Positions 47,118 to 56,226 of a stretch of DNA of 64,000 nucleotides are shown here, one piece after another (within the stretch, counting starts at the first letter, position 1; each line of letters begins with the position of its first letter). The notes beneath the pieces were generated by a model. That model ran no database searches. It worked only from the letters and a program-made list of their open reading frames with translations, and was not told where the DNA came from. A program made the translations under genes and the position numbers. Origin of the DNA: Hyphomicrobiales bacterium (GTDB lineage Bacteria; Pseudomonadota; Alphaproteobacteria; Rhizobiales; Aestuariivirgaceae); the NCBI GenBank assembly GCA_025359045.1, contig JANYHN010000030.1, forward strand, positions 1 to 64,000, written 5' to 3'.

Positions 47118-47507
47118 ATGATGGCGATGAACGAAGTTAAGAATTATGAAGTGACGGTGTGGTTTGATGGCGGTTGCCCGCTGTGCACACGGGAGATTAC
47201 CTTCATGCGCATGCTTGACCGCAAAAACGCAATCGATTTCGTTGATGCGGCAACCGGTAGTACGCAATGTCCGATCAGCCGCACTATTCTGCTGGCTCAG
47301 TTTCATGCGCAAGAAAATGGCCTGCTGCTGTCAGGTGCTGCGGCCTTTGCAGCGATGTGGCGAGCTATTCCCATTCTTCGCCCCCTTCGCCTTGCAGCGC
47401 GCAACATTCTCGTGCTTGCCGTTTTGGAACGAGGCTATATTTTCTTTTTGCGCCACAGGCCAAGGCTTCAGCGTTTTGCCACATGGCTTGAAAAAAGGAC
47501 GGCATAA
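47118..47507 (+). CDS. DCC-family thiol-disulfide oxidoreductase-like protein (DUF393)
   Basis: A ~129-residue protein with the diagnostic DGGCPLCTREITFM motif (D-x-x-C-x-x-C, ~residues 17-30), then AFAAMWRAIPILRPL and a C-terminal helix. DUF393 proteins have a thioredoxin-like fold. Some are fused to membrane domains and may handle disulfides. The start is one of three close ATGs (47118, 47121, 47127). The frame upstream to 46965 overlaps the preceding gene and is unlikely. Confidence 0.82.
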   Translation: MMAMNEVKNYEVTVWFDGGCPLCTREITFMRMLDRKNAIDFVDAATGSTQCPISRTILLAQFHAQENGLLLSGAAAFAAMWRAIPILRPLRLAARNILVLAVLERGYIFFLRHRPRLQRFATWLEKRTA

Positions 47508-47729
47508 TGCTTCCTTTTTCTAACCGCCCAAAGGCGGGCAAGAAAGCGTTTGGGATTTTCCACGACCTGCTGTTGCGCAGAAGATATCTTCACATATCAA
47601 GTTTATTCATCATGGAGTTTTTATTGCTGAGACCAGGCGGGCCGTTCGCACGTTCGAAACCAGCCACCCGCCAAGTGTACGAGGTAATATAAATTGGTGG
47701 GGGACGAAACCAAGAGCACGAGAACCATT

Positions 47730-48860
47730 ATGCGCATTTCGGGATTTGAAATTACAAGGTTCCAGTTTGCGAGAGATCGCGTCGTTGGTGATAGCCAAGT
47801 GCGAGCCGACGAAGTCAACGTCGCAGCAGTCGAATTGATTGACGAAGCTGGTAACCGCGGCCTTGGCTTTGCTCAAACATTGTTTCAGCCATTGCCTGCT
47901 GCGGATGAGATTGTTCGTGTTTTCAATGAAGAAGTCTGGCCAAATCTGGAGGGACAAATTCCACTTGCACTGGTCCACCGGATCAATCGGCCACGTGGAG
48001 GAAACCAACGAGCTTTCACATTGCCATTTCATGAAGCTCTGCAAGTTGCACTGTGGGATCTTGCTGCAAAACAAGTCAATATGCCACTGCACACACTCCT
48101 AGGGTCGCGCCGTTCTAAGGTACGCGCCTACGCATCGGGGCTAGATTATCATCTCAGCGATAGTGAGTTCGTGGAGCTGTTTGGACACGCAGATTCTCTG
48201 GGTTATCAAGCTTTCAAAATCAAAGTTGGCAATCCTGACTTTGCATGGGATATGCACCGCCTTGATCTTGTGACGAAAACTGTAAGGCCTGACGCACAAT
48301 TCATGATTGACGCCAACGAAGCGTGGGGATCCAAAGAGGCGCTCGTAAAGCTTGAGGCCATTCATCGTGCTGGGTTCAAATTGCTATGGGTTGAAGATCC
48401 TATTCTACGCTTGGATTTTGATGGCCTGAGGCTGCTGCGCAACAACACACCTTGGACTTTAATCAATTCCGGTGAATATCTCGACGCAGCGGGCAAGCGC
48501 GCCCTGATGCTGGCTGGCGGCACCGACATTCTCAATGTCCATGGTCAAGTGACAGACGTGATGCGTATTGGATGGTTGGCGGCAGAGCTTGGCATTCCCG
48601 TGTCCCTAGGTAATACCTTTCTCGAAGTGGGTGTTCATATGGCCTGTGCTTTGCCTGAGGTTGAGTGGCTTGAATACTCGTTTCAAAACTTTGATCATCT
48701 GGTAGAGCAGCCTATTGAGATTCGTGATGGCTGGGCTTATGCGCCAGATCGCCCGGGCCATGGATTGGTTTTGTCGGCGAATGCCCGCCTCGAATGGTCG
48801 TGCCCCAGTGTCACGGATAAACTTGCCAGCCCAGCGTTTCCGACGAAATTAGTTAGCTAG
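47730..48860 (+). CDS. Enolase-superfamily enzyme (mandelate racemase/muconate lactonizing type)
   Basis: A 376-residue protein from ATG 47730 (MRISGFEITRFQF); GTG 47697 or TTG 47694 would extend it. After the capping domain, the barrel carries a K-x-K motif (FKIKVG), metal ligands in MIDANEAW, LLWVEDPIL and LINSGEYLD, and a late barrel segment SLGNTFLEVGVHMAC. It is probably a sugar-acid dehydratase, because it adjoins sugar dehydrogenase, isomerase and ABC import genes; the exact acid is unknown. It is convergent with the LacI gene (8-bp overlap). Confidence 0.85.
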   Translation: MRISGFEITRFQFARDRVVGDSQVRADEVNVAAVELIDEAGNRGLGFAQTLFQPLPAADEIVRVFNEEVWPNLEGQIPLALVHRINRPRGGNQRAFTLPFHEALQVALWDLAAKQVNMPLHTLLGSRRSKVRAYASGLDYHLSDSEFVELFGHADSLGYQAFKIKVGNPDFAWDMHRLDLVTKTVRPDAQFMIDANEAWGSKEALVKLEAIHRAGFKLLWVEDPILRLDFDGLRLLRNNTPWTLINSGEYLDAAGKRALMLAGGTDILNVHGQVTDVMRIGWLAAELGIPVSLGNTFLEVGVHMACALPEVEWLEYSFQNFDHLVEQPIEIRDGWAYAPDRPGHGLVLSANARLEWSCPSVTDKLASPAFPTKLVS

Positions 48861-49914
48861 TTGGGCCGCTGCTATCGCCAAGAATCATCTTCATTGGCCA
48901 AAGCTTTGAAAAAACTGGCATTTTTTTTCCAGTTCCTTTGGCTTCGATCAGCAACATGATGTGCTCGCCAAGCCAACGTCCGAGTTGTCCAAGCGGAACT
49001 TCAAACTGTGTCAGGCTAGGTCGCAGAAATTCGCCATTGGGGCTCGCATCAAAGCCGACAATTGAAATATCCTTGCCTGGAATAATTTTAACATCCTGAA
49101 AAATATGATAGAGGCCGATGGCCATTGTGTTATCCACAAGCACAACGGCTGTAGGTCTATTTTCCATAGCGAGAAGACGTTCACCAACGCGATAGCCGCC
49201 AGACTCCGTTAGCGGCTCTTGAAGAACCAATTCATCGGGCAGTGAGAGACCCCTTTTTGCCAGCGAGGAGCGACATGCATCAACAAAGACATAGCCATAA
49301 TTGATGTCATTAGACGCGGTGGCGATAGCGATGCGGCGGTGACCCAAGAGACACAAATGATTAATCGCCTTTTCCGCCACACCTTCGAAATCAAGATCCA
49401 TCCAGGAAAATATCTTGGAAGACTCGCTGCGCCCAAAGGCAATGAATGGCATCTTACGTTGAACCAGATAGTCAATGCGTTTGTCAGTTCTATACATCTG
49501 CGAAATGACGATGCCATCAACTAGACGCCGCTCGGCAATCCGCCTGAGATAAGCTACCGGATCTTCGTCACTCCCGCAAAAATGAACCACAAAATCAAGA
49601 CCACGACTGGAGAGATAGGATTGCATGCCATCGAAGATCGACATGAAAAACGCTTCACCTCTGGTCTCGCGATCGCGGTTGATTATCACCATGAAGCCAA
49701 CCAAGCCAGTGGACCCTTGACGTAAACTCCGGCCAGATTGGTTGGGTGAATAGCCAAATTTTTGAGCAGCTTCGATCACCCGCTGACGGGTTTTTGCGTT
49801 GACGTCTGCGCGGCCATTCAAAGCCCGCGAAACGGTTCCGATGGAAATATTCAGGTGCTTGGCGAGGTCATGAATATTCAAGAGAAAATTCCGTTTGCTA
49901 TCTTCGTTCGTCAT
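48853..49914 (-). CDS. LacI-family transcriptional regulator (carbohydrate locus, copy 1)
   Basis: A 353-residue repressor. The HTH with hinge is NIHDLAKHLNISIGTVSRAL followed by NGRADVNAKTRQRVIEAAQKFGYSPN. The periplasmic-binding-like effector domain (GLVGFMVIINRDRETRG) covers the rest. ATG 49914 (MTNEDSKRN) is chosen over TTG 49938. A perfect 18-bp palindrome upstream (49960-49977), between this gene and the divergent dehydrogenase gene, is its likely operator. It probably represses the Gfo/Idh operon and possibly itself. Confidence 0.92.
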   Translation of the reverse strand: MTNEDSKRNFLLNIHDLAKHLNISIGTVSRALNGRADVNAKTRQRVIEAAQKFGYSPNQSGRSLRQGSTGLVGFMVIINRDRETRGEAFFMSIFDGMQSYLSSRGLDFVVHFCGSDEDPVAYLRRIAERRLVDGIVISQMYRTDKRIDYLVQRKMPFIAFGRSESSKIFSWMDLDFEGVAEKAINHLCLLGHRRIAIATASNDINYGYVFVDACRSSLAKRGLSLPDELVLQEPLTESGGYRVGERLLAMENRPTAVVLVDNTMAIGLYHIFQDVKIIPGKDISIVGFDASPNGEFLRPSLTQFEVPLGQLGRWLGEHIMLLIEAKGTGKKMPVFSKLWPMKMILGDSSGPTS

Positions 49915-49931
49915 ACGATGGAGAAGTGATG

Positions 49932-49977
49932 TTGACAATTCCTGAATTTTGCGCGAATGTCCGTAAACGTTTACGGA
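49932..49977 (+). promoter_or_regulatory. Promoter element and LacI-type operator palindrome
   Basis: TTGACA (49932-49937) is followed by a poor -10 near 49955. TCCGTAAACGTTTACGGA (49960-49977) is an 18-bp perfect palindrome with the central CG and GTAAACGTTTAC core typical of LacI-family operators. It lies just downstream of the putative -10, where a bound repressor would block transcription of the dehydrogenase gene. Confidence 0.72.
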
Positions 49978-50030
49978 AAAGACGCGCTCGCAATTTTAAA
50001 ATGAAGTGTGTCGTTCTGGGAGGATATCGA

Positions 50031-51053
50031 ATGCAGACGGCAGTTTTGGCTGGTTGTGGTGCGATGAGTACTGTCTGGCTTGAAGCAATTCAAAAATTGC
50101 CAGAACTGAAGCTCGTTGGCTTGGTTGATGTCGACATTGCGCGCGCTAAAGATTGTACTGAGCGCTTCCACTTGCATGACGTTGCCATCGGCGCATCTCT
50201 CAAAGAAGTGCTTATTTCGAAAAAACCAAACATAGTTTTTGATGTTGCCATTCCACAAGCCCGCCGCGATGTGGTGATGACGGCTTTTGAGCAGGGATGT
50301 GACGTGTTGACTGAAAAGCCTCTGGCGACAAGCATGGAGGATGCCCGAGCGATCCTTGGAGCAGCCAAGGCTCACAATCGCATTCATGCCGTTGTGCAAA
50401 ACCGCCGCTATCTTGCAAACATTCGCCGCATCAGAAGATTTCTCGATTCAGCTGAGCTTGGCAAACCGACCAGCATTCATTGCGATTTCTATTTGGCCCC
50501 GCACTTCGGAGGCTTCCGTGAGACAATGGACCATGTGCTTCTCGTTGACATGGCGATCCACACATTTGACGCCGCCCGCTATCTTGTGAATGCGGCACCG
50601 CAGTCGGTCTTTTGTGCCGAATGGGATCCACCGAATTCTTGGTATAAGAATGGATCGTCAGCTGTAGCGCTCTTCGATTTGGAAGGCGGAATTGTCTTCA
50701 ACTACCGCGGCAGTTGGTGTGCAGATGGTGCCCGGACAAGTTGGGAAAGCAACTGGCGCATTGTTTGCGAACGCGGAACCCTCATTTGGGACGGATTTGA
50801 TGATCTTTGGGCCGAGAGGGCAACATCCACCCGTGAAGGCATATTTGATGTGCCCGAGCGGGTGACAATTCCGGCTTTGCACGCTGAAGATAAGATTGGT
50901 GGTCATTTGGGCGTTATCACAGATTTCCTCGAAGCACTTCGGACGCGAAGCCAACCAGAGACGACGGGGAGCGACAACATCAAAAGCCTCGCCATGGTTT
51001 TTGGAGCAATTGAAAGCGCCACATCTGGTGAGCGTGTGAAAATCAGGATTTGA
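50031..51053 (+). CDS. Gfo/Idh/MocA-family oxidoreductase
   Basis: A 340-residue NAD(P)-dependent sugar dehydrogenase. The Rossmann segment is TAVLAGCGAMSTVWLEAI, the catalytic EKPLATS motif is the family E-K-P signature, and the C-terminal alpha/beta domain follows (GETMDH-like FRETMDHVLLVDMAIHTFDAARYL). ATG 50031 has GGGAGG 7 bases upstream; the upstream frame to 49926 contains the operator. It probably oxidises the imported sugar or an inositol-like substrate. It is the first gene of the plus-strand catabolic operon. Confidence 0.9.
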   Translation: MQTAVLAGCGAMSTVWLEAIQKLPELKLVGLVDVDIARAKDCTERFHLHDVAIGASLKEVLISKKPNIVFDVAIPQARRDVVMTAFEQGCDVLTEKPLATSMEDARAILGAAKAHNRIHAVVQNRRYLANIRRIRRFLDSAELGKPTSIHCDFYLAPHFGGFRETMDHVLLVDMAIHTFDAARYLVNAAPQSVFCAEWDPPNSWYKNGSSAVALFDLEGGIVFNYRGSWCADGARTSWESNWRIVCERGTLIWDGFDDLWAERATSTREGIFDVPERVTIPALHAEDKIGGHLGVITDFLEALRTRSQPETTGSDNIKSLAMVFGAIESATSGERVKIRI

Positions 51054-51061
51054 GATAAAAA

Positions 51062-51967
51062 ATGAAACGCAGCTTGAAAGACATTCGCATAGGCACAATG
51101 ATCAAGGCTAATGCCGTGGACCCAGTTTCCTATGTGAAGCAGATATTGCCGCTTGGCTTTGAATCAATTCAGCCCTTTTTTTGGCAAACTCTTGCCAATG
51201 TCGATGTGGTGAGGTTGGCAGGCGAATTGCGCGAAGCAATAGATGACAAAGATATTTTGATAAGCGCTGTGGCCATGTTTGGTAACCCGCTGGAAACTGC
51301 CGCGATTGACCAGCAGACCCTGCTTGGCTGGGAGAAGCTGATCGACAACGCCCACTTGTTTGGCACAGATATTGTCAGTGGTTTTACGGGGCGTGTGCGC
51401 GGCAAGCCTCTGGTTGAAAGTCTGCCGCGGTTCAAAGAAATCTGGGGACCTCTGGCAATGAGAGCTGAGGATAAAGGCGTTCGCATCGCTTTTGAGAATT
51501 GCGCCATGGATGGAAACTGGGCCACCGGTGATTGGAACATTGCCCACAACCCTGATGCTTGGGAATTGATGTTTAATGAAGTTCCGGCAGCCAATCTGGG
51601 TTTGGAATGGGAGCCTTGCCATCAGTTGGCTTATCTCATTGATCCGCTGCCGCAGATCCGAAAATGGGCAGACCGTATATTTCACGTTCACGGGAAAGAT
51701 GCCACCATCCGCTGGGATGTGATCAAGGAACACGGGATATTCGGCAAACATCCATTCGTGCAAATGCGCACGCCAGGTTTTGGCGAAACAGATTGGTCAC
51801 GCGTCATCAGTGAACTTCGGTTGGCGGGCTTTAAAGGCGCCATTGATATCGAAGGCTGGCACGACCCTGTCTACCGCGATGAGTTGGAGATGACGGGGCA
51901 GTTACGTGCTCTGAATCATTTGAAGGAATGCCGAGGCGGCACAAATTTCATTGCCAATCCGGTTTAG
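51062..51967 (+). CDS. Sugar phosphate isomerase/epimerase (xylose isomerase-like TIM barrel)
   Basis: A 301-residue AP-endonuclease 2-type barrel. The expected metal ligands are visible: Glu in IAFENCAMDG, Glu/Asp in LGLEWEPCHQ, His in IFHVHGKDA, and Glu in GAIDIEGWHDP. It is predicted to isomerise or epimerise a ketose/aldose or keto-inositol. It begins 8 bases after the Gfo/Idh stop, so the two are co-transcribed and likely act on the same sugar. Confidence 0.88.
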   Translation: MKRSLKDIRIGTMIKANAVDPVSYVKQILPLGFESIQPFFWQTLANVDVVRLAGELREAIDDKDILISAVAMFGNPLETAAIDQQTLLGWEKLIDNAHLFGTDIVSGFTGRVRGKPLVESLPRFKEIWGPLAMRAEDKGVRIAFENCAMDGNWATGDWNIAHNPDAWELMFNEVPAANLGLEWEPCHQLAYLIDPLPQIRKWADRIFHVHGKDATIRWDVIKEHGIFGKHPFVQMRTPGFGETDWSRVISELRLAGFKGAIDIEGWHDPVYRDELEMTGQLRALNHLKECRGGTNFIANPV

Positions 51968-52061
51968 GTCTTCCGGCTTTGCGGCTGGACAGCAAAACAT
52001 CGGTGCCAAGCCGAGGACTAGGAAACAAAAACAGCCCACTCATGGGCAATGGAGGAACGAC

Positions 52062-53054
52062 ATGTTGAAGAGAACTTTTCTTTTAGGTGCAACAGCAATT
52101 GCACTTACCGTCGCGGGCGCTAGCTTTGCTGACGCGGCAGCTTTGCGTGATAAATGGTGTAAGGATGTTCACCTGCGCTTCTTCGTCGGCGGCGCCGAAG
52201 GCGACGCTTTCGGTTCCATCGTTTACAATGGCGCCAAGCAAGCCCAGAATGACACCGGCGCCCAAGTGGACTTTGTGTTCTCCGGCTGGGATTCCGAAAA
52301 GATGGTGCAGCAATTGCGTGAAGCGGTTGCATCAAAGCCAGCTGGCATTGCCATGATGGGTCATCCTGGCGATGATGCAATCATGCCTTTGGCCAAGCAG
52401 GCATCAGCGGATGGTATCAAGATGATGTATCAGAATGTGCCAGTGCCAACTGTGACAGCTGCCTTTGGTGGCGGTTATGTTGGCGCGCAGCAAGCGCCAC
52501 AAGGCCACGCTCTTGGCGTTGAAGCCGTGCGTTTGGCTGGCCTAAAGAAGGGTGACACAGCCATTATGATCGGTCCGTTCGAAAACGTAAACCGTGGCGC
52601 GCGCGAACTTGGCACAGTGACGGCGATGGAAGAGGCTGGCATCAAAGTGATGAAGATCAATTCAGCCACAGAATGGGCAAAAGATCCGAACTTGGCCTTG
52701 CCTATCATCACCGCTGCCATCTTGAATAATCCAGACGTTAAAGCAATCGGTTATCCCGGTGGCCAACTCCTCGGAAACGTGCCTGCCTATATGCAAGCAG
52801 CAAAGAAGAAGCCAGGTGAAATTTTCAACTTTGGTTTTGATACAAGCCCCCAAATCGTCGATGCCTTTGATGGCAAATGGGTTCAGCTAACGGCTGATCA
52901 GCAACCATTCCTACAAGGCTATTTGCCGATTCTAAGCCTTTGCTCGCAGATCGTCTACGGACTTGGCGCGATGAACGTTGATACTGGTGCGGGTTTCGTG
53001 ACGCCTGACAATTACAAAGTTGTTGGTAACTTGGCCAAAGAGGGCCTTCGCTGA
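52062..53054 (+). CDS. Periplasmic sugar-binding protein of CUT2 ABC importer 1
   Basis: A 330-residue RbsB-type binding protein. ATG 52062 follows GGAGG by about 6 bases and starts a signal peptide (MLKRTFLLGATAIALTVAGA, cleavage near ADA). The mature part has the periplasmic-binding-protein fold: FVGGAEGDAFGSIVYNGAKQ, QLREAVASKPAGIAM, IGPFENVNRGARELG. It is the high-affinity receptor for an unidentified monosaccharide. A hairpin between it and the ATPase gene (53068-53094) probably raises its relative expression. Confidence 0.92.
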   Translation: MLKRTFLLGATAIALTVAGASFADAAALRDKWCKDVHLRFFVGGAEGDAFGSIVYNGAKQAQNDTGAQVDFVFSGWDSEKMVQQLREAVASKPAGIAMMGHPGDDAIMPLAKQASADGIKMMYQNVPVPTVTAAFGGGYVGAQQAPQGHALGVEAVRLAGLKKGDTAIMIGPFENVNRGARELGTVTAMEEAGIKVMKINSATEWAKDPNLALPIITAAILNNPDVKAIGYPGGQLLGNVPAYMQAAKKKPGEIFNFGFDTSPQIVDAFDGKWVQLTADQQPFLQGYLPILSLCSQIVYGLGAMNVDTGAGFVTPDNYKVVGNLAKEGLR

Positions 53055-53067
53055 TCAAATCCGTGCC

Positions 53068-53094
53068 GGCCGCCAGTTTCCCATGCTGGCGGCC
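53068..53094 (+). promoter_or_regulatory. Intra-operon hairpin after the binding-protein gene
   Basis: GGCCGCCAG (53068-53076) pairs with CTGGCGGCC (53086-53094), a 9-bp GC-rich stem with no T-run. Such structures after binding-protein genes often protect the upstream mRNA and limit downstream expression. Confidence 0.6.
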
Positions 53095-53112
53095 CCTCCC
53101 TAAAGGTGCCCT

Positions 53113-53916
53113 ATGACTGAAAGATTGATTGAGCTTAGAGACATAACAAAGTCCTATGGTAATGTTTACGCCTTGGGTGGTGTAAATTTGCATGTGGACA
53201 AAGGCGAAGTTGTTGGATTACTCGGCGATAATGGCGCAGGCAAATCTACCCTCATCAAAATTCTCGCAGGCGCTGTAAAACCGACCGACGGAGAAATACT
53301 CGTTCGTGGTAAATCCGTCACAGGTTGGAATGCTGCCCGTTCACGTGAAGCTGGCATTGAAACGGTATTTCAGGACAGGGCCCTTGCGGTGCAGCAATCC
53401 ATTGTCCGCAATATTTTCATGGGTAATGAGCAGGGCAACCGCTTGGGCTTTCTCAACTTGAAACATGAAATTGCCGAAGCCGGCCGATTGATGCGCGAGA
53501 TTGGTTTTACTTCGAAAGTTTTCACACCCAATTCCATTGTAGGCCAACTTTCCGGCGGAGAAAGGCAAGGCGTTGCCATTGCGCGGGCCATTTACAAACA
53601 GGCAGATTTGATCATCCTTGATGAGCCAACAACGGCTCTCTCTCTTACCGAAACGGCCAAGGTTTTTCATTTCGTGCGCCAAGTGCGTGCCAGTGGGCGT
53701 TCAATTCTTTTTATCGGCCACAACATTCATCACGTCTACGACATTGCGGATCGCTTTGTGGTTATGGATCGCGGCAAGGTTGCGATGCAAATTTCCCGAG
53801 ACAAGGTCAAAACAGCTGAGGAACTCATCTGGTTCATGGAACAGATCGCCCATCCGGAACACAAAAGCCAAAATGCCAAAGAACCAGCACTAAAACGGAA
53901 GGCGGGGAAACTTTGA
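53113..53916 (+). CDS. Single-domain ABC ATPase of CUT2 importer 1
   Basis: A 267-residue ATPase. Walker A is GLLGDNGAGKSTLIK, the Q-loop is in TVFQDRALAV, the signature is LSGGERQGVAIARA, and Walker B is LIILDEPTTALS, with H-loop FIGHNIHHV. CUT2 ATPases usually have two fused domains; this one has a single domain, like FrcA of the rhizobial fructose importer. It probably homodimerises. ATG 53113 is preceded by AAAGG. It overlaps the permease gene. Confidence 0.92.
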   Translation: MTERLIELRDITKSYGNVYALGGVNLHVDKGEVVGLLGDNGAGKSTLIKILAGAVKPTDGEILVRGKSVTGWNAARSREAGIETVFQDRALAVQQSIVRNIFMGNEQGNRLGFLNLKHEIAEAGRLMREIGFTSKVFTPNSIVGQLSGGERQGVAIARAIYKQADLIILDEPTTALSLTETAKVFHFVRQVRASGRSILFIGHNIHHVYDIADRFVVMDRGKVAMQISRDKVKTAEELIWFMEQIAHPEHKSQNAKEPALKRKAGKL

Positions 53917-54947
53917 TGGATCAGCGATCACCAACGCAATCTTCGACAAGTGCAGCATCAGCTGAAACGTGGAGCCATCCTTCTGACCAGCCTTGGCGTC
54001 GATTCCTACTGACCAATCGCGCCGCCCTAGGATCTCTAGCTGTTTTCTTGGCCATGCTGTTGATGTTCACGATTGCCAATCCTGTCGTATTCACCAACTG
54101 GACACTCTATGCTTCGGTTCTGACCACGCTTCCCGTTGCAATTTTCTTGACTGTTCCTCTCGTATTTATAGTCACGGTGGGAGAGATCGATTTATCTTTC
54201 CCCGCTACGATGGGCTGTGCCGCTTGGGCTTTTGCTTTGGTCGTCCAAGCTGGCTATGATCCGATCATCGGCATTGCTGCTGCGCTGGTCACAGGAGCAA
54301 TTCTTGGATGGTTTGTTGGCTGCTTGGTGGTGAAAGGCAACTTGTCATCACTCATTGCCACATTGGGCATGAACTTTGTACTTCGCGGCATTATTTTGAT
54401 CTTCACAGAGGGAAAGTCCATTTCACTACCATCCCTCAGCGACAGCTGGGTGTTTCAGCTCTTTTCATCTGAACTCTATGGCGTCCCTGTGCAAATCTAC
54501 TGGGCCATTGCATTCACCATATTTTCGATGTTCCTCTATACGCGGCATCGCTTCGGGGTGCATATTCACATCGTTGGGGATAATCCCGATAGTGCAGCTC
54601 AAATGGGCATCAACGTTAATCGCGTACGTATAGGAGCGTTCATATTTGTCGGCATTGGCGCTGCCATTGCCGGAGTGTTTTCCACCATGATCAATTTCAC
54701 CTGGTGGCCCACTTCAGGCGATGGTTATCTTCTGCCGGTTTTGGCCTCGGTATTCGTAGGAGGCACACCAACTTGGGGCGGTATCGGAACCGTTCTTGGA
54801 GGTGCCATCGGGGCGCTAACTGTTTCATTCATCCAAACAGGCATTGTCGGCGCCGGACTCAGTGGCTTCTACGTTCAGTTTTTCAATGGCCTTATCATTA
54901 TTCTCTCACTGCTCGGACATAGATGGAATCAAATTAGATATAGGTAA
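53916..54947 (+). CDS. CUT2 ABC permease of importer 1
   Basis: A 343-residue inner-membrane permease with about 8-10 helices and the BPD_transp_2 signature VTVGEIDLSFPATMG. GDNPDSAAQMGINVNRVRIGAF is the ATPase-contact loop, and VFVGGTPTWGGIGTVLGGAIGA is the C-terminal family motif. ATG 53916 overlaps the ATPase stop (TGATG). It resembles FrcC. It homodimerises in the likely complex with the single-domain ATPase. Confidence 0.92.
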   Translation: MDQRSPTQSSTSAASAETWSHPSDQPWRRFLLTNRAALGSLAVFLAMLLMFTIANPVVFTNWTLYASVLTTLPVAIFLTVPLVFIVTVGEIDLSFPATMGCAAWAFALVVQAGYDPIIGIAAALVTGAILGWFVGCLVVKGNLSSLIATLGMNFVLRGIILIFTEGKSISLPSLSDSWVFQLFSSELYGVPVQIYWAIAFTIFSMFLYTRHRFGVHIHIVGDNPDSAAQMGINVNRVRIGAFIFVGIGAAIAGVFSTMINFTWWPTSGDGYLLPVLASVFVGGTPTWGGIGTVLGGAIGALTVSFIQTGIVGAGLSGFYVQFFNGLIIILSLLGHRWNQIRYR

Positions 54948-54996
54948 GCGGTATATAGGCGGCACTCATTTCTCCTGCCTTTGCAAAAGCCAAAAA

Positions 54997-56016
54997 TCAA
55001 CTCGAACGTCCGCGAGTGCTTTGGCGCGTTACAATTTCGTATCCTAGATCAACGCGATTTTCGACTCCGCGTGATTTTGTGGTTATGGCGGCAATTGCTG
55101 TCTTGGCGGAAAGCTCTCCCAATTCACGCCGATGCGTTGCCACCGATGACAAAGAAGGTGACGCATAAGCGGCAAATTCCAAATCATGAAAACCAAGAAT
55201 TGAAATATCTTCAGGTACACGAAGCCCCAACTTGCGACATTCCATCAGCGCACCCAGCGCGAGGTTGTCGTCGATGCAGAAAATGGCATCGGGAACCTTC
55301 TGTTTTCCAACAAGCGTGTTCATGATGGCGGCACCTAGGTTAATTGTACTATGTTGAGGTATGCTGGAAATCAATCCATCCCATGACAGATTGGCTTCTT
55401 GCATGGCTAGTTTGTAACCACCCAAACGAGCGGCGGCGCGAACATCAAGATTGCCGACCATAAATCCAATCTTTCGATGTCCAAGGTCGATAAGATATCT
55501 TGTCGCATCATGTCCTGCTCGGGATTGAGATAAGCCAATATTGATATCAATTGGGTCCTCGGACAGTTCAAAGGTTTCAATGACTGGAATTCTTGATTGG
55601 AGCAACAATCGCCGCGCCATCGGCGTATGATCAACGCCGACAATGATGATTGCTTCAACGCGTTGCCCCAGCAAAGTGCGGATGGCCTGCTCCTCCTCGC
55701 TCTGAGAATATCTGCTGTTAACAACAACAACCTGAAATCCTGAATTCAGAAACACTTCATGCAGTGCCTGCAAATACTCTGCAAAAATAACGTTGTAGAG
55801 CGTTGGGACAATGATCCCCACCGAATGACTGCGTGATGAAGCCAGTCGACTGGCGGCAAGATTGGGTACGTAGGCAAGCTTGTGAACCGCCGCATTGATG
55901 CGTTTTCTGAGTTCCAGCGAGACGACATTCGGATTACGTAAAGCCCGAGAAACTGTGATAGCACTGACATCGGCCAGTCTAGCGACATCGTCTAACGTTT
56001 TTCTTTTTTTTGTGAT
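54997..56016 (-). CDS. LacI-family transcriptional regulator (copy 2) with apparent AUC start
   Basis: A 339-residue repressor if started at ATC 56016, giving MTKKRKTLDDVARLADVSAI followed by TVSRALRNPN, a standard LacI helix-turn-helix. The effector domain starts at VGIIVPTLYNVIF. No ATG, GTG or TTG lies in frame between an upstream stop and GTG 55821, which would cut off the whole DNA-binding domain. AAGGGGG sits about 6 bases before the ATC. An A8 run just after it (56003-56010) offers slippage as another route from GTG upstream. It is divergent from importer 2 and is its likely regulator. Confidence 0.75.
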   Translation of the reverse strand: MTKKRKTLDDVARLADVSAITVSRALRNPNVVSLELRKRINAAVHKLAYVPNLAASRLASSRSHSVGIIVPTLYNVIFAEYLQALHEVFLNSGFQVVVVNSRYSQSEEEQAIRTLLGQRVEAIIIVGVDHTPMARRLLLQSRIPVIETFELSEDPIDINIGLSQSRAGHDATRYLIDLGHRKIGFMVGNLDVRAAARLGGYKLAMQEANLSWDGLISSIPQHSTINLGAAIMNTLVGKQKVPDAIFCIDDNLALGALMECRKLGLRVPEDISILGFHDLEFAAYASPSLSSVATHRRELGELSAKTAIAAITTKSRGVENRVDLGYEIVTRQSTRGRSS

Positions 56017-56083
56017 TTTGACCCCCTTGAAACAAACTTGCGATGTGGCTTCTGAGCACCCTTATCACTCCTGCGAAGATTAA

Positions 56084-56172
56084 ATTCAACAGATTTGACA
56101 GCGCTATCATTTTACACTAGCTTTAGGTTTCGCTCCAATGTGACAACAATGAAGTTCAACACAATTTGAACT
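56084..56172. promoter_or_regulatory. Operator-like repeats and promoter upstream of importer 2
   Basis: AGTTCAA-cacaat-TTGAACT (56153-56172) is an inverted repeat. A related half-site pair ATTCAACAGATTTGA lies at 56084-56098. Between them TTGACA (56095-56100) is followed 17 bases later by TAGCTT. This region between the divergent LacI and binding-protein genes is the likely operator/promoter. The pairing with the LacI protein is inferred. Confidence 0.5.
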
Positions 56173-56226
56173 CAGAGCGGAAAGGCTGACTGGAATCAAC
56201 CGTTGGCCACATTTGGGAGGATTTCT

